Source of the DNA: Phymorhynchus buccinoides
Taxonomy: Eukaryota; Mollusca; Gastropoda; Neogastropoda; Raphitomidae
Reading direction: 5' to 3'
DNA length: 64,000 bases
Assembly: GCA_017654935.2 (NCBI GenBank)
Contig: CM065706.1
Coordinates: 13,961,134-14,025,133 of the forward strand
This document shows, piece after piece, positions 8,244 to 17,829 of this stretch. Every line of letters starts with the position of its first letter. Position 1 is the stretch's first letter. Position numbers and translations under genes: made by a program. The notes under the pieces were generated by a model. It saw only the letters and a program-made list of their open reading frames with translations. It was not told the origin of the DNA and made no database searches.

Positions 8244-10283
8244 TTATCCTTGAATTTCAATCCACTTCAAAAGCCTGTCCTCCTTTGCCTGATGCCGCTT
8301 CTCCATCAGCAAATTCAGGGTGTACAAAAAAGGATTCATGGCCGAGTTTAACGGCAAAACAAATATTGCCATGGCAACGTTGACCTCTCCAGACACAGAC
8401 ACACCCTGAGAGGCCAGCACACCCAGCAGACCGATGGGGAACCAGCACAGGAAGTCTGACATGGCGATGGTGAACAACCGACGAGCAATGTTGATGTCTT
8501 GAGACTTCTGAGACTTCTGGATGAGCGATGTATGGCTGCTTTGCACCGAGTAAAATATGCCAGTTTGTCCAGATGCAATGATAAGGAATAAAATCAAGTT
8601 TAGTAAAATCATCACAGCAAAGGCGTACACATGCCCAGGGAACTGCTTCCTGGTGATTGGCAGAGGGATGCAGATGCCTGTCTGACTGTAGAACTTCCAG
8701 TGAGCGAGACTTGGAAAGATGGGAACAGCTGCCAGTAAGAGACCGATTGTCCAACAGACAGCACTAGCCAGCTGTGCCTGGATGCTACTGAAATTGAGGA
8801 AGTTCAAGGGGAAGTGCACAACCAGAAATCTATCCAGGGTGATGAGGCAGATAATGAAAGCAGACACTTCGGAAGAAAGCAACGCCAGAAAACCTGCAAG
8901 TTGACACACAGCACTGTGTCTCCAGGACACATCCTGCCAGATATAAACGTTCTGGTACATCCTGTCAGCCACTCCTATCACTGCTAGGTACAAACCCATC
9001 AGAAGGTCTGACACACAGAGATGGACCACCAGCACAGTGAAACCAGACACCCCTCCATTTCTGATGGTCACTACACGAAATGCTGCGCTGACCAGATTGC
9101 CCAGTATGGCGAAAAAAGAAAGTGTGCTCAACACACCTCGATACACAGTTGAACGAAGCAAGTCATTACACGAAGAAAGTTCATTCACAGGAGCATGACA
9201 GTTGTTGAGGTCAAAGTTGTCTAATAAAGCTGCACTGCAACACAGCCTGTGCTCATCAGCATACAGCACGCTAAGCTGGCTGAGGTCTTTGAAGACATCC
9301 TTCTGAATATCATCAAATGCACAACCTGTGAAGTCCAATGACTGCAGGTTTACCATCAACTGCAGGCTTCGTTCTGTTATATGATGTGTGCCACAGCCTG
9401 ACAAATTCAAAATATGTACATTAGAGAACATGTTCCCTATTCTGTCATCAATTGTTGAAAGTTCAATTCCGGATAGATGTAACAGTTGTATATCGTCAAA
9501 TAGTATTGTTCCATGTCCAGCCTCATGCGAGCTATTGCCCCGCAGAAAGTTGGAAAGAGGGTTATTTGAAATAAATAGAACTTGTAGATTATGCATATTC
9601 TGGATAGTGTCTGTAAGCGAGGTGATCTGGTTATCGCTGAGATCTAACACTACCATGTTGGGGAAAGAAACATTCCCCAAACCAGAAACATAGCAGTTGG
9701 CCAGGTTGAGGTAGACCAGCATCATATTTGATACCATCTGTTCCATCTTCATCCCACTGCCTCGAGCTTTCAGGTATTTCAGGTCTGGATAAAGGTCTGC
9801 TGGAAACAGCTGGGGACACGACAAAGCTAAGCCGTGACACGTGCACTCTGATGGGCAGTGCAGGTCACAGAACAGTTCGTCGTCAGACTGTGGACAGTGG
9901 TACACACCATCACACAGGTGAGATGGATGCAAACAGGTCTGAGAGTTACGACAACGGTAAAACTTTGCACACTGGTAATTGCCGCATTCTGCTTCATCGT
10001 GCCACTCTGGGCAGTCGTAGACTCCATTACACCTGGTGAACACTGGGAGACAGTAACCATTGGGGCATTGGTAGTGGGTTTCTGGACACGTGCTACGCCC
10101 CTGCACAACGTCTGTCTGGTTTAAAGGACGCACTGTGTACCTGGGGGTTGTGAAATCAACAACTGCAGGGGGACCAGGGGGAGAAAATTGGCATTGTCCT
10201 ATGTCAGCTGTCTCACAAAGTGTTTCATCTTCACTATTCACACAGTCCTTCTGTCCATTACACCGACTGGCAGCATTGTAGCA
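8244..10283 (-). CDS. Terminal receptor exon: LDLa repeats, leucine-rich repeats and 7TM domain (GRL101/relaxin-receptor-like GPCR)
   Basis: Last coding exon, 679 residues and TAA. The acceptor acag| lies at 10284-10286; the upstream ATG at 10343 is intronic. The first 23 residues complete an LDLa module begun on exon 11522-12116. Two full LDLa modules follow (about 66-100 and 105-139), then an LRR N-cap CPSECTCHGLALSC (143-156), about six leucine-rich repeats (165-345), an LGR-type hinge with CC and NELSSCNDLL (348-376), and seven membrane segments (about 382-660). Class A landmarks are ILGNLV (TM1), CVSDLL (TM2), DRF in place of DRY (484-486), CWFP (613-616), NPFLY (650-654), and a Cys pair at TM3 start and in loop 2. 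The C-tail is short (about 19 residues). The layout matches LDLa-bearing leucine-rich GPCRs such as snail GRL101 and relaxin receptors; it should signal from the plasma membrane through G proteins. Ligand unknown. The frame is intact. Confidence 0.93.
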   Translation of the reverse strand, partial: CYNAASRCNGQKDCVNSEDETLCETADIGQCQFSPPGPPAVVDFTTPRYTVRPLNQTDVVQGRSTCPETHYQCPNGYCLPVFTRCNGVYDCPEWHDEAECGNYQCAKFYRCRNSQTCLHPSHLCDGVYHCPQSDDELFCDLHCPSECTCHGLALSCPQLFPADLYPDLKYLKARGSGMKMEQMVSNMMLVYLNLANCYVSGLGNVSFPNMVVLDLSDNQITSLTDTIQNMHNLQVLFISNNPLSNFLRGNSSHEAGHGTILFDDIQLLHLSGIELSTIDDRIGNMFSNVHILNLSGCGTHHITERSLQLMVNLQSLDFTGCAFDDIQKDVFKDLSQLSVLYADEHRLCCSAALLDNFDLNNCHAPVNELSSCNDLLRSTVYRGVLSTLSFFAILGNLVSAAFRVVTIRNGGVSGFTVLVVHLCVSDLLMGLYLAVIGVADRMYQNVYIWQDVSWRHSAVCQLAGFLALLSSEVSAFIICLITLDRFLVVHFPLNFLNFSSIQAQLASAVCWTIGLLLAAVPIFPSLAHWKFYSQTGICIPLPITRKQFPGHVYAFAVMILLNLILFLIIASGQTGIFYSVQSSHTSLIQKSQKSQDINIARRLFTIAMSDFLCWFPIGLLGVLASQGVSVSGEVNVAMAIFVLPLNSAMNPFLYTLNLLMEKRHQAKEDRLLKWIEIQG

Positions 10284-10909
10284 CTGTGTAAAGATGCCAG
10301 TGGGGAATAACAAAAAACAGTTTGCACAAAGGAAAAGACACACACAGACACACCTTACACGCTCTTTCTCACTATCTCAACTTTCTTCGTATAGGAGTAT
10401 ATTACCCCCCCCCCCCCCCCCCCCCCCCCCTACCGCCCCCCCCCTCCCTTTAAAAAAAAAAATAAAATAGTATTTTACTACAACTAAAATTTACTCTTTT
10501 CTCGTGACTAAGAGAATTAGTGTCGTCAGTAGGGGGCTTAGTAGGTGGTTTCCTGAACAGGCTCCATTGAACACCACCGAAGTGACTCAGCAGTGGCGCA
10601 GTGTCTCCTGGGTTGGTTGCCTCCTGATGGCCTAACATAGAATTCGCTCCCCTTGGACTGCTGGTCTCGGATTCTGCGACCTGAACAAGCCGGGGTGTGT
10701 CTGCGAGTTGGGAATCGGAATGTGCGGCGTGAGAGCAACGCCACTGTATGGCTCAGAAGATGGGACAGCATACAAAAAGTTACTCTTTCTCTCAAGCTCT
10801 CTCTCCCTGGGGTGAATGCCAGAACTACCCATCTGTGCTCTTTATTCCTTTTGAGATAGACCGTTCTGGCAGGCACCCCTCGTAATATTCACTTCTCTCT
10901 CCCTCACCT

Positions 10910-10918
<9 letters not shown>

Positions 10919-10989
<71 letters not shown>
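10919..10989. repeat. (TC)n microsatellite
   Basis: About 35 TC units, preceded by a C-rich stretch, within the receptor intron. Confidence 0.95.
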
Positions 10990-10997
<8 letters not shown>

Positions 10998-11033
10998 AAT
11001 GTATGCAGATGTCTTCTGATTCCAGAATTCTCT

Positions 11034-11390
11034 GTGTTCCAGTTTGGAACTCCTTACCACGCGAAATTCGCCATATCCAGTCCTTGCCATCTTTTAAATC
11101 AGCTCTTCAAGCTACATTACAACCTTTAGGCCACATTACTCCTCGATTCTCTGTGTGTGTGTGTGTGTGTGTGCGCATGTGCGTGTGCGCGCGTGTGTGT
11201 ATGTGTATGTACGTGCGTGTCTGTGTGTATGTGTGGGTGGGGATGTATGTGCATGCCTATTTTGCATGTGTGTGAGCGATTATTTGTTTTTGTTGAATTT
11301 CTTGCTTTTAATTTTTGTTGTTAAGCGCATAGAGCTCCACATTTGGTTGAGGAGTGCGCTATAGTATTATTATTATATGCACTATTAAAT
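11034..11390 (+). mobile_element. LINE 3' end fragment (CR1/L2-like ORF2 C-terminus and tail)
   Basis: The frame VPVWNSLPREIRHIQSLPSF at 11034-11110 is the hallmark C-terminal end of ORF2 proteins in CR1/L2/Jockey-type LINEs. A (GT)-rich interruption follows, then a tail with AGTGCGCTATAGTATTATTATTA, like the short-repeat tails of such elements. It is inserted antisense in the receptor intron. The rest of the ORF is absent here. Confidence 0.7.
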
Positions 11391-11521
11391 TAATATGTAG
11401 GGAATGCTTGTTTGTATGACTTTTACTAACTTATGTTTGTTAACTGTATCATCTTTATTTATTTTCACTCATTATTGAAAGATGATATAATGAATCATAA
11501 AGACGTATGTTTTAGACTAAC

Positions 11522-12116
11522 CTGGTCACTCCAACCACATTTAAGAGTATTTGGAGGACAGGGCCGGTGAACACAGAAGTCCTCATCACTGTTGTCCACA
11601 CAGTCCTGACGATGGTCACACACCAGACTGTAAGGAACTCTCTGCCTTCCTGTCCCACAGCCGTAAGAAGGAGGAAGTAACAGCATGTTCACCGGACACG
11701 TGAGGCGTGATGGGATATCCCAGGATTCGGGGCTCTGTCCAAAAGAGAGGGAGTCTTGAACCCAGCAATTGCTGAGGGAATCACAAGCCAGAAAATTATG
11801 AACAGTGTGGTTTGTAGGACAGACTGTCAACTCATTTCTCTCTTTGTTTTTCAGTTCAGCCAAGATGACGGGGGCTTGTGGGGAATTGTATCGTGCTGGA
11901 GACTGGTCGTTGTTGTACTCGCATAAATACAGCTCACTGCGGGTGTGTAATTTGCAAGGATACATGACAATGGCGTCAAATGCATCAAATAAACTTGGAT
12001 GGTTGTATTTAGTATGGAACACACCACACCGAGGCCCAACAACACTACTGATATCTCCATCGTAGGGGAGAGAATAACCTAATGTTTGGTCACTCAGCAT
12101 CAGTACGTTTTTGTAG
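11522..12116 (-). CDS. Receptor exon: C-terminal half of a C-type lectin domain plus LDLa modules
   Basis: Internal exon with acceptor gttgcag| at 12117-12120 and donor AG|GTTAGT at 11516-11521. It opens with one base of a split codon (phase 2) and ends in phase 0, giving 198 codons. The translation begins YKNVLMLSDQTLGYSLP and reaches PRCGV and CKLHTRSELYLCEYN, the second half of a C-type lectin fold with its closing cysteines. A linker, FLACDSLSNCWVQ, and an LDLa-like module follow (GCGTGRQRVPYSLVCDHRQ, then DCVDNSDEDFC with the calcium-cage acidic residues). The last 12 residues (CPPNTLKCGWSDQ region) start another LDLa finished on exon 8244-10283. The exon needs an upstream lectin-half exon ending in phase 2. 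No such exon is visible to the right of it in this window; the exon at 440-813 has exactly that end. Confidence 0.85.
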
Positions 12117-12149
12117 CTGCAACATATGTTTTGATAAAAGCACAGTGCG

Positions 12150-12690
12150 AATATCAGTTTTATGTCATGCGTTCGTGATCTTGGCCTTCATATTCACTCT
12201 GATTTAACTTTGAAACAACACATTGCCAGAATCAGTCAAGCCTGCATTCTTAAAATCCGCCGCATTGGCTCAATTAGACCCTTTCTGACTGAAGACGCCA
12301 CAAAGATACTTGTCACTTCCTGTATTATGTCTAGATTAGATTAGATTAGATTAGATTATTACAATGCCCTCCTTCTAGGCCTTCCTGCAACCTCCCTCCA
12401 ACCTTCTCAACGTGTTCAAAGATTCTGCTGCACGCCTTGTATTCAGAGCACCGAAACGGCACCACACATGAGATCTTTTAGAGAAGTTACACTGGCTCAA
12501 ACTTGAATACAGAATCAAATACAAATCTGCCTGCCTCTGCTACAAATCGTTACAAAAGACGCTCCAGCCTATCTTTGCGACCTTTTCAAGATCTACGTCC
12601 ACTGACGACCATATTAAAAAAATTCAAATTCCCTCTTACAATTGGAAACAAGACTGAAAATGCTCCACCTCAAACTGCAACTACAGAATA
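12150..12690 (+). pseudogene. LINE ORF2 fragment, region downstream of reverse transcriptase
   Basis: The plus-strand frame reads VRDLGLHIHSDLTLKQHI, RISQACILKIRRIGSIRPFL, SRLD, then after a small (TTAGA)n expansion YYNALLLGLPATSLQPSQRVQ, and further on DAPAYLCDLFKIY. These are the thumb and post-RT motifs of CR1/L2/RTE-like ORF2 proteins. Frameshifts and stops make it a relic. It lies about 35 bases upstream of the acceptor of exon 11522-12116, antisense to the receptor gene. Confidence 0.7.
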
Positions 12691-12766
12691 CACTTGAAAC
12701 TTAAAAATATTGCCAGTCACTCACTTTGTCAATCTTGTTACTTGTATGCATGTCCACGCGTGTTCT

Positions 12767-12768
<2 letters not shown>

Positions 12769-12834
<66 letters not shown>

Positions 12835-12955
12835 GCGTGCGTGCGTGCGTGTGCGTGCGTGTGCGTGTGTGTGTATATGTATATATGCGCATGTGCGCAT
12901 GCGTGTGGTGTATGTGTGCATGCACGTGCGTATCCGTGCGAGCGTGTGTGTACAT
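12769..12955. repeat. (GT)n compound microsatellite
   Basis: About 30 GT units followed by GTGC/GTAT-type variants. Reading frames across it (poly Cys-Val or His-Thr) are artefacts. Confidence 0.95.
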
Positions 12956-13739
12956 CGTGTGATGTGTTTATGCATTGAAAATCAATTTTGTACCATCAGA
13001 CAGTTTCAGGTTTTCAATGGTTTTGTTGGAAAATCTGCCAAATGTTTGAAATCATGTCAGTGTTTTTCACGTGTTCTTAACATTTACGTCATTATGAGAC
13101 ATATTAGAATAGTTGGGGGCACCAGTCTGTCATGTAGTTCTCTAAACGAGCGGAATTAATTTGATACTTGCTAAACCTTTTTGCGATGTAATTTCACGAG
13201 TGCATTTATGAATGCATGTACAACAACAGTGATCACAATCTTGCATAATTATATAGGTGACTTAAAAATGTGTGTACTTAGATGTTATTATGTTTGTGCG
13301 TGTGTGCGTGCGCGTGTGCTTGCGTGCGTGCGTGCGTGCGGCATGCGAGAGTGTGAGTTACAATAATTATGCGTTTTTAGAGAGTGGGCTTGGCATGTAT
13401 TGGAGGAACAAAAGTTGAATCGTTTATATGTGATTTTACATCTTAAGCTAAAGGCGATGTATATACAAAAATCTTAATGAGTGTGTGTGTGGGGTGGGGG
13501 GGAGGGGGGGGGGAGAGGGTGGTGGATAGGGGTAAGATCAGACCTGATAATAGTTAGTTGATAGAGGGAATAATGCAAGGGTGGGATTCCATTACTGATA
13601 TAATTGATCATTTAAATGTAACTGACAGGATTTAATCAGACCATTGAAATGCATGGTTTTACTAATCTCCCTGTTAATAGATTCACAAGAAACAAATTAT
13701 GCCTTCTAAGGAAACAAAGCTAATTCGGTAACCTGATAA
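12956..13739. other. No recognised gene; short GT/GCGT and G-rich tracts
   Basis: Intergenic or intronic DNA with a GTGC microsatellite near 13290-13345 and a G-rich purine tract near 13482-13522. No supportable reading frame or element. Confidence 0.5.
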
Positions 13740-14115
13740 AGTGCAATATTTTAGTCGAGCTGTGGAATCATTACAGTTTGAAGAAGATCTTATACATGCA
13801 ACTTGAATTATTGGACAGCTCAGTCGAGCAGTCAATGAAGGTATTTAATCAGTCCTTGTTAAATGCTGCTCGAGACATGGTTAAAGAAATTAAACTTTTA
13901 AATGGGTTACACAAGTCTCCCTGGTTTGACAAGGAATGTTTCTAACACAAAAAAGACAGCTAGGCTCCCGACTTAGAAAGCTAAGGCATACAAAAGACTA
14001 TAATGACTGCTTTTTTAAGCAACACAGAAAAGTGTATCGAGACACATTGGACATTACTGAAAATGACTGTAATCAACCAAAAAGGGGAAAACGGTTAGGC
14101 TCTTTTCAAGTGCTC
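13740..14115 (+). pseudogene. LINE ORF2 fragment, linker between endonuclease and reverse transcriptase
   Basis: The translated plus strand gives SLLNAARDMVKEIKLL, HKSPWFDKEC and, in a shifted frame, KKRQLGSRLRKLRHTKDYND. The PWFDxEC and basic helix pattern is typical of the region just before the reverse transcriptase in CR1/L2/Jockey-like LINEs. Several stops and frameshifts show it is dead. It lies in the correct order relative to the RT piece at 15050, so both may come from one copy. Confidence 0.55.
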
Positions 14116-14705
14116 TTCATCGCTTTGGTCTGTGGTTAGAAAACATTAGCCAAAAAAGCATGTTAATAATGATACGTATTACTAAAGATGAATGGAAGCT
14201 TCATTTTGACCGGGCTTTGAACTCTGGAGCTGAAAACAACTGCAGCAGTTATGATTTTACCCTAACCAATAATGGAGACTGGAGTGGTTGAAAAGGGTGA
14301 CTGACTGCCAGGCCTTGAAAACAATGTAGAGGAAGAAAATAAAGAAGAGGTAGATCTGACCTGAGGGAGTTAACATTGGGGAGACAATAAAGAAGATGTA
14401 GAGCTGACCTGATGGAGTTGACATTGGGGAGCTTTCCACCTTTTGTTCTCTTCAGCCGGTGACAGGTAGGTGAGTGAAGGCTTGGGACTAAAAGGGATAA
14501 GGCCAAGGGTGGGAGTGGGTTGGGGGGAGGGTGTTGTGGTAAATGGGAAAAGGTGAGCACATCTCAGGTAGAGACAGAGAGACCTAGAGAGCTGAATGGA
14601 GTTATGAGTAGGAAAAAAAAAAAAGGTGAGTGTGAAAATCAAGTGGCTGCATTGTGTGTGGGTAAACAGAAAGGGGGTGGGGTGGGGGAGAAACATAGGC
14701 ACTCA
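14116..14705. other. No recognised gene
   Basis: Purine-rich low-complexity DNA with a short tandem duplication near 14370-14430 (TGACCTGAGGGAGTTAACA-like unit twice). No supported coding frame. Confidence 0.45.
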
Positions 14706-15035
14706 GTCACACACGCACACACACACACACAACACACGACACGTGCATAAAGCACGCGCACGACGCGCGCGCACAGCACGCACACGCACACGCACACACA
14801 CAACATAGTGACAGGGGTCTAAGGTCGCATATTGATGCCCATGGGTTGGAGGGTACCCAGGCGATCAATGAGATACTTTTCCAGGTATTTTCTGAAGTGT
14901 GGCCTTTGTGGTTCTTGTCGAGTGCACAGATTGAGCGATCTACTAACACACACACACACACACACAAAAAAGGCATCATTACACACACGCATTCTAACAC
15001 ACAGACAAACACACACAACACACACAAAACACACA
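14706..15035. repeat. (CA)n compound microsatellites
   Basis: Two CA-rich blocks (14706-14802 and 14945-15035) separated by unique sequence. Confidence 0.9.
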
Positions 15036-15039
15036 CCCC

Positions 15040-15402
15040 TCACCTTGATAAAACATGACTTATTACATGGCGACCAGCCTGGCTTCCGTAAAAGCCATTC
15101 TTGCCATAGCGCACTGATACAGCTTATTGACAGCCTTCTTTGTAATGTAAGCGACAATAAATTGAACGGTATTATCTTCATACATTTTGAAAAAGCTTTT
15201 TGATGTGATTAACCATCTCTGTTGCTACGAAACTAAAGCTTTACAAGCTAACTCCAGAATAAAAAATTCTGATGTCCACCTTTTTGGCGGGATCGAGTGC
15301 AGTCCGTGGTTTTAATCCTACAATTTAAGCACGAATTGTCAGTCAGTATGGAGTATCAACCTTCAAGGCTCTGTGCTTGGCCCTCTCTTATGTTTCTCTG
15401 TA
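15040..15402 (+). pseudogene. LINE reverse transcriptase fragment truncated by the scaffold gap
   Basis: The frame LLHGDQPGFRKSHSCHSALIQ, then GIIFIHFEKAF corresponds to RT motifs 1-3 (QxGFRKxxSCxxAL and the VFLDFxKAFD box). The catalytic Asp of FLDF is replaced by His here. After a frameshift come remnants of the ALCLALSYVSL region, equivalent to GVPQGSVLGPLLF. The copy is degenerate, runs into the N gap at 15403 and is not functional. Confidence 0.7.
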
Positions 15403-15902
15403 NNNNNNNNNNNNNNNNNNNNNNNNNNNNNNNNNNNNNNNNNNNNNNNNNNNNNNNNNNNNNNNNNNNNNNNNNNNNNNNNNNNNNNNNNNNNNNNNNN
15501 NNNNNNNNNNNNNNNNNNNNNNNNNNNNNNNNNNNNNNNNNNNNNNNNNNNNNNNNNNNNNNNNNNNNNNNNNNNNNNNNNNNNNNNNNNNNNNNNNNNN
15601 NNNNNNNNNNNNNNNNNNNNNNNNNNNNNNNNNNNNNNNNNNNNNNNNNNNNNNNNNNNNNNNNNNNNNNNNNNNNNNNNNNNNNNNNNNNNNNNNNNNN
15701 NNNNNNNNNNNNNNNNNNNNNNNNNNNNNNNNNNNNNNNNNNNNNNNNNNNNNNNNNNNNNNNNNNNNNNNNNNNNNNNNNNNNNNNNNNNNNNNNNNNN
15801 NNNNNNNNNNNNNNNNNNNNNNNNNNNNNNNNNNNNNNNNNNNNNNNNNNNNNNNNNNNNNNNNNNNNNNNNNNNNNNNNNNNNNNNNNNNNNNNNNNNN
15901 NN
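15403..15902. other. Scaffold gap (500 N)
   Basis: Exactly 500 undetermined bases, a conventional fixed-size gap. The left arm of the giant palindrome starts directly at its right edge. Confidence 1.
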
Positions 15903-16554
15903 ATTATTGAGGTTGATTCTAAAGAATGTGCGTCAAGAACTACCAAACACCCCCCCCCCCTTTGAGAAACAAATTTTCGATTTTAATTTCTTTTTCAACA
16001 ACATCTTTTAAAATGACAGCAATAAACACACTATGCACCCACCTTCACCCAAACATGGGTGTTGTGTATGTGTGGCTTGTGTCAGTGTGCATATGCACAC
16101 GCGCATGTGTGCATGCAGGTGTATTGGTATGCGCAGGCATGGGATGAGGAATTGCCAGAAAAAAGTTTGTGGAAAGAGTGTGTGGGTGACAATATGCCAC
16201 ATGAAACTGAAAGCGTTTTTTGTTTGTAATCGGACCCTTAAAAAAAAGCATTATAAATGGAACTGATGTAATTTAGTTCATTTGCATTCAATCATAAGAA
16301 GTTCCTTCTTACTGTGGTTGCCGACGCAGCGCTAGGCTCGAAACTGTTACTCAACAAATACCTCCTATGATCCTTCTCCTCCACCAGTCAGTGCTACTCG
16401 GTTGGTTCCTTTCTGTCCCAAAATGTCCTCTGGGCATCCAAAAACAAAGCTGAAATTGTATTAAAAGCTGAACATTCCCATGCCTCAATTGTTATGCCAA
16501 ATATGTGGATACTGTGTCAGTGCGTGTGTGTTATCATGCGATGCTCCTGCTTTC

Positions 16555-16700
16555 AGGATGTCCTGAAGATCAGGATTTGTTGTCCAGGAGTCCTAAGATC
16601 AGGGTTTTTGTCCAGGAGTCTGAAGGTCAGGATTTTTGTGTGTCCAGGAGGTCCTGAAGGTCAGGATTTTTGTGCAAGGGCGTCTCCGGATTATGAGAAT
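16555..16700. repeat. ~35-bp tandem repeat, left arm
   Basis: About four units of the form GTCCTGAAGGTCAGGATTTT plus TGTCCAGGA. The mirrored copy is at 38880-39010. Confidence 0.85.
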
Positions 16701-16939
16701 TTGAGAAGATGCATTTTGCATGGTTAAGAAGTCATGAGTTAACAGCAAGTGAAAGGCAACGAGAGCCTGTCAGTAAATGGTAAAATGTGTTCCCTTCAGC
16801 TTACAGTGGGATAGAATCATGCACGGAAAACCCCAGGAGGAGCGATGTCCCTGCACTCGCCGGGGTGGCCAGGACCCCTGCCTTGCATTGATTTGGAAGT
16901 TTCCCAGGAGCACCCAGTGTTTGTATGTGCACACATTGT

Positions 16940-17305
16940 GGTGTAGAGTGGCACATGGTATTTTGCGTTCGCTAGTGCCAAGAAACCCGAGTTCGAACTG
17001 GGTACGGGATTTTCCTCTACTTGGACTAGCCTTGCGGTCTGAACGTGGAGTCTTTCGGATGTGACGATAAACCGATGGTTCCAGTGTACTCATGCACTTA
17101 GCACAAGTCCAAACCCAGTGGTAACGAAAAAGTTGTCATTGGGCAAAATGTACCCCCCTCCCTTCTTCCTAATCAGTCACACAAAAATTGCATGCCTCCC
17201 CCCCCCCAAAAAAAATGGGTGGCGCGGCTTGGCTGCGACGTTCTGTCCAGGGGAGCAACCCGAATTTCACAGAGGACGCCTCTGTGACTATGATGTACCA
17301 AGCTA
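16940..17305 (+). mobile_element. tRNA-derived SINE, left arm copy
   Basis: The B-box-like GAGTTCGAACTGGGTACGGG is near 16990. The core (TTTCGGATGTGACGATAAACCG, near 17053-17075) and the tail (GGGTGGCGCGGCTTGGC, then CCCGAATTTCACAGAGG) match a SINE type I associate with gastropods. The A-box head is degenerate. Related copies occur at 38222-38600, 44165-44590, 46722-47108 and 51560-51960. Confidence 0.75.
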
Positions 17306-17829
17306 AACCTGCGTGTGTGTGCTGTTCAGGAGGATGCAATGAAGAGTGTGTAGCAAGGCGTCCCGGCCAAATCAGCTGCCCAGTTCAGCGGGGCACAAGT
17401 CGGCGTCAATCAAAGTGACGAACTGGAAGGATGACGTCGAACAAATGAAACCTCTTCACCACACTACCCCGGCCACCTCCTCACACACCACTGGAATGCA
17501 TTGCCGCGCCACAGGACTCGTTCTGTGTCGAACATTTTCAGGGAATTTCTTACAAATATATTAAAAAAATTCAAATTAAGGAAGCAAAAACGAACCGGGT
17601 TTTTAACTCTAAGAAGAGCTTTAATTTTTTAATTATTTTAGCTACATTGACTGTGATTTTGGTGTATCTGATAGTGGAATAGTAACTTATTGTTTGGGAT
17701 TCTTTTATACCTATTGGAAATCTTAGTGATTGGGAGTAGATTTCTTCATTCCACAAACAATCAAGTTGGCTTTGGGGTGGGGGGTTTTGTTTTTGATATT
17801 TCAGATATTTTGAAAGAATCATGAAATAC

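Larger units (their letters stand above)
10284..11521 (-). other. Intron between the LDLa exon and the 7TM exon
   Basis: Bounded by donor gttagt after the exon ending at 11522 and by acceptor acag at 10284. Both flanking exon ends are phase 0, and joining them completes a six-cysteine LDLa module (CPPNTLKC ... CYNAASRC ... DC ... LC), which validates the intron. It contains a poly-C run (about 10407-10445), a long CT tract and a LINE 3' fragment. Confidence 0.85.

Noticed and set aside
10284..10343. ATG at 10343 as start of the 7TM receptor
   Set aside because: The acceptor at 10284 and the completion of a six-cysteine LDLa with the upstream exon show the ATG is intronic.
12335..12357. (TTAGA)n as telomeric repeat
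   Set aside because: Only about four units, not TTAGGG, and located inside a LINE fragment.
12701..12978. Long Cys-Val and His-Thr frames
   Set aside because: Produced by the GT microsatellite; same reasoning for 14706-15035, 52136-52806, 57540-57811 and 58015-58344.
15297..16011. Open frames running through the N gap (also 53462-54249)
   Set aside because: They are open only because N codons cannot be stops.
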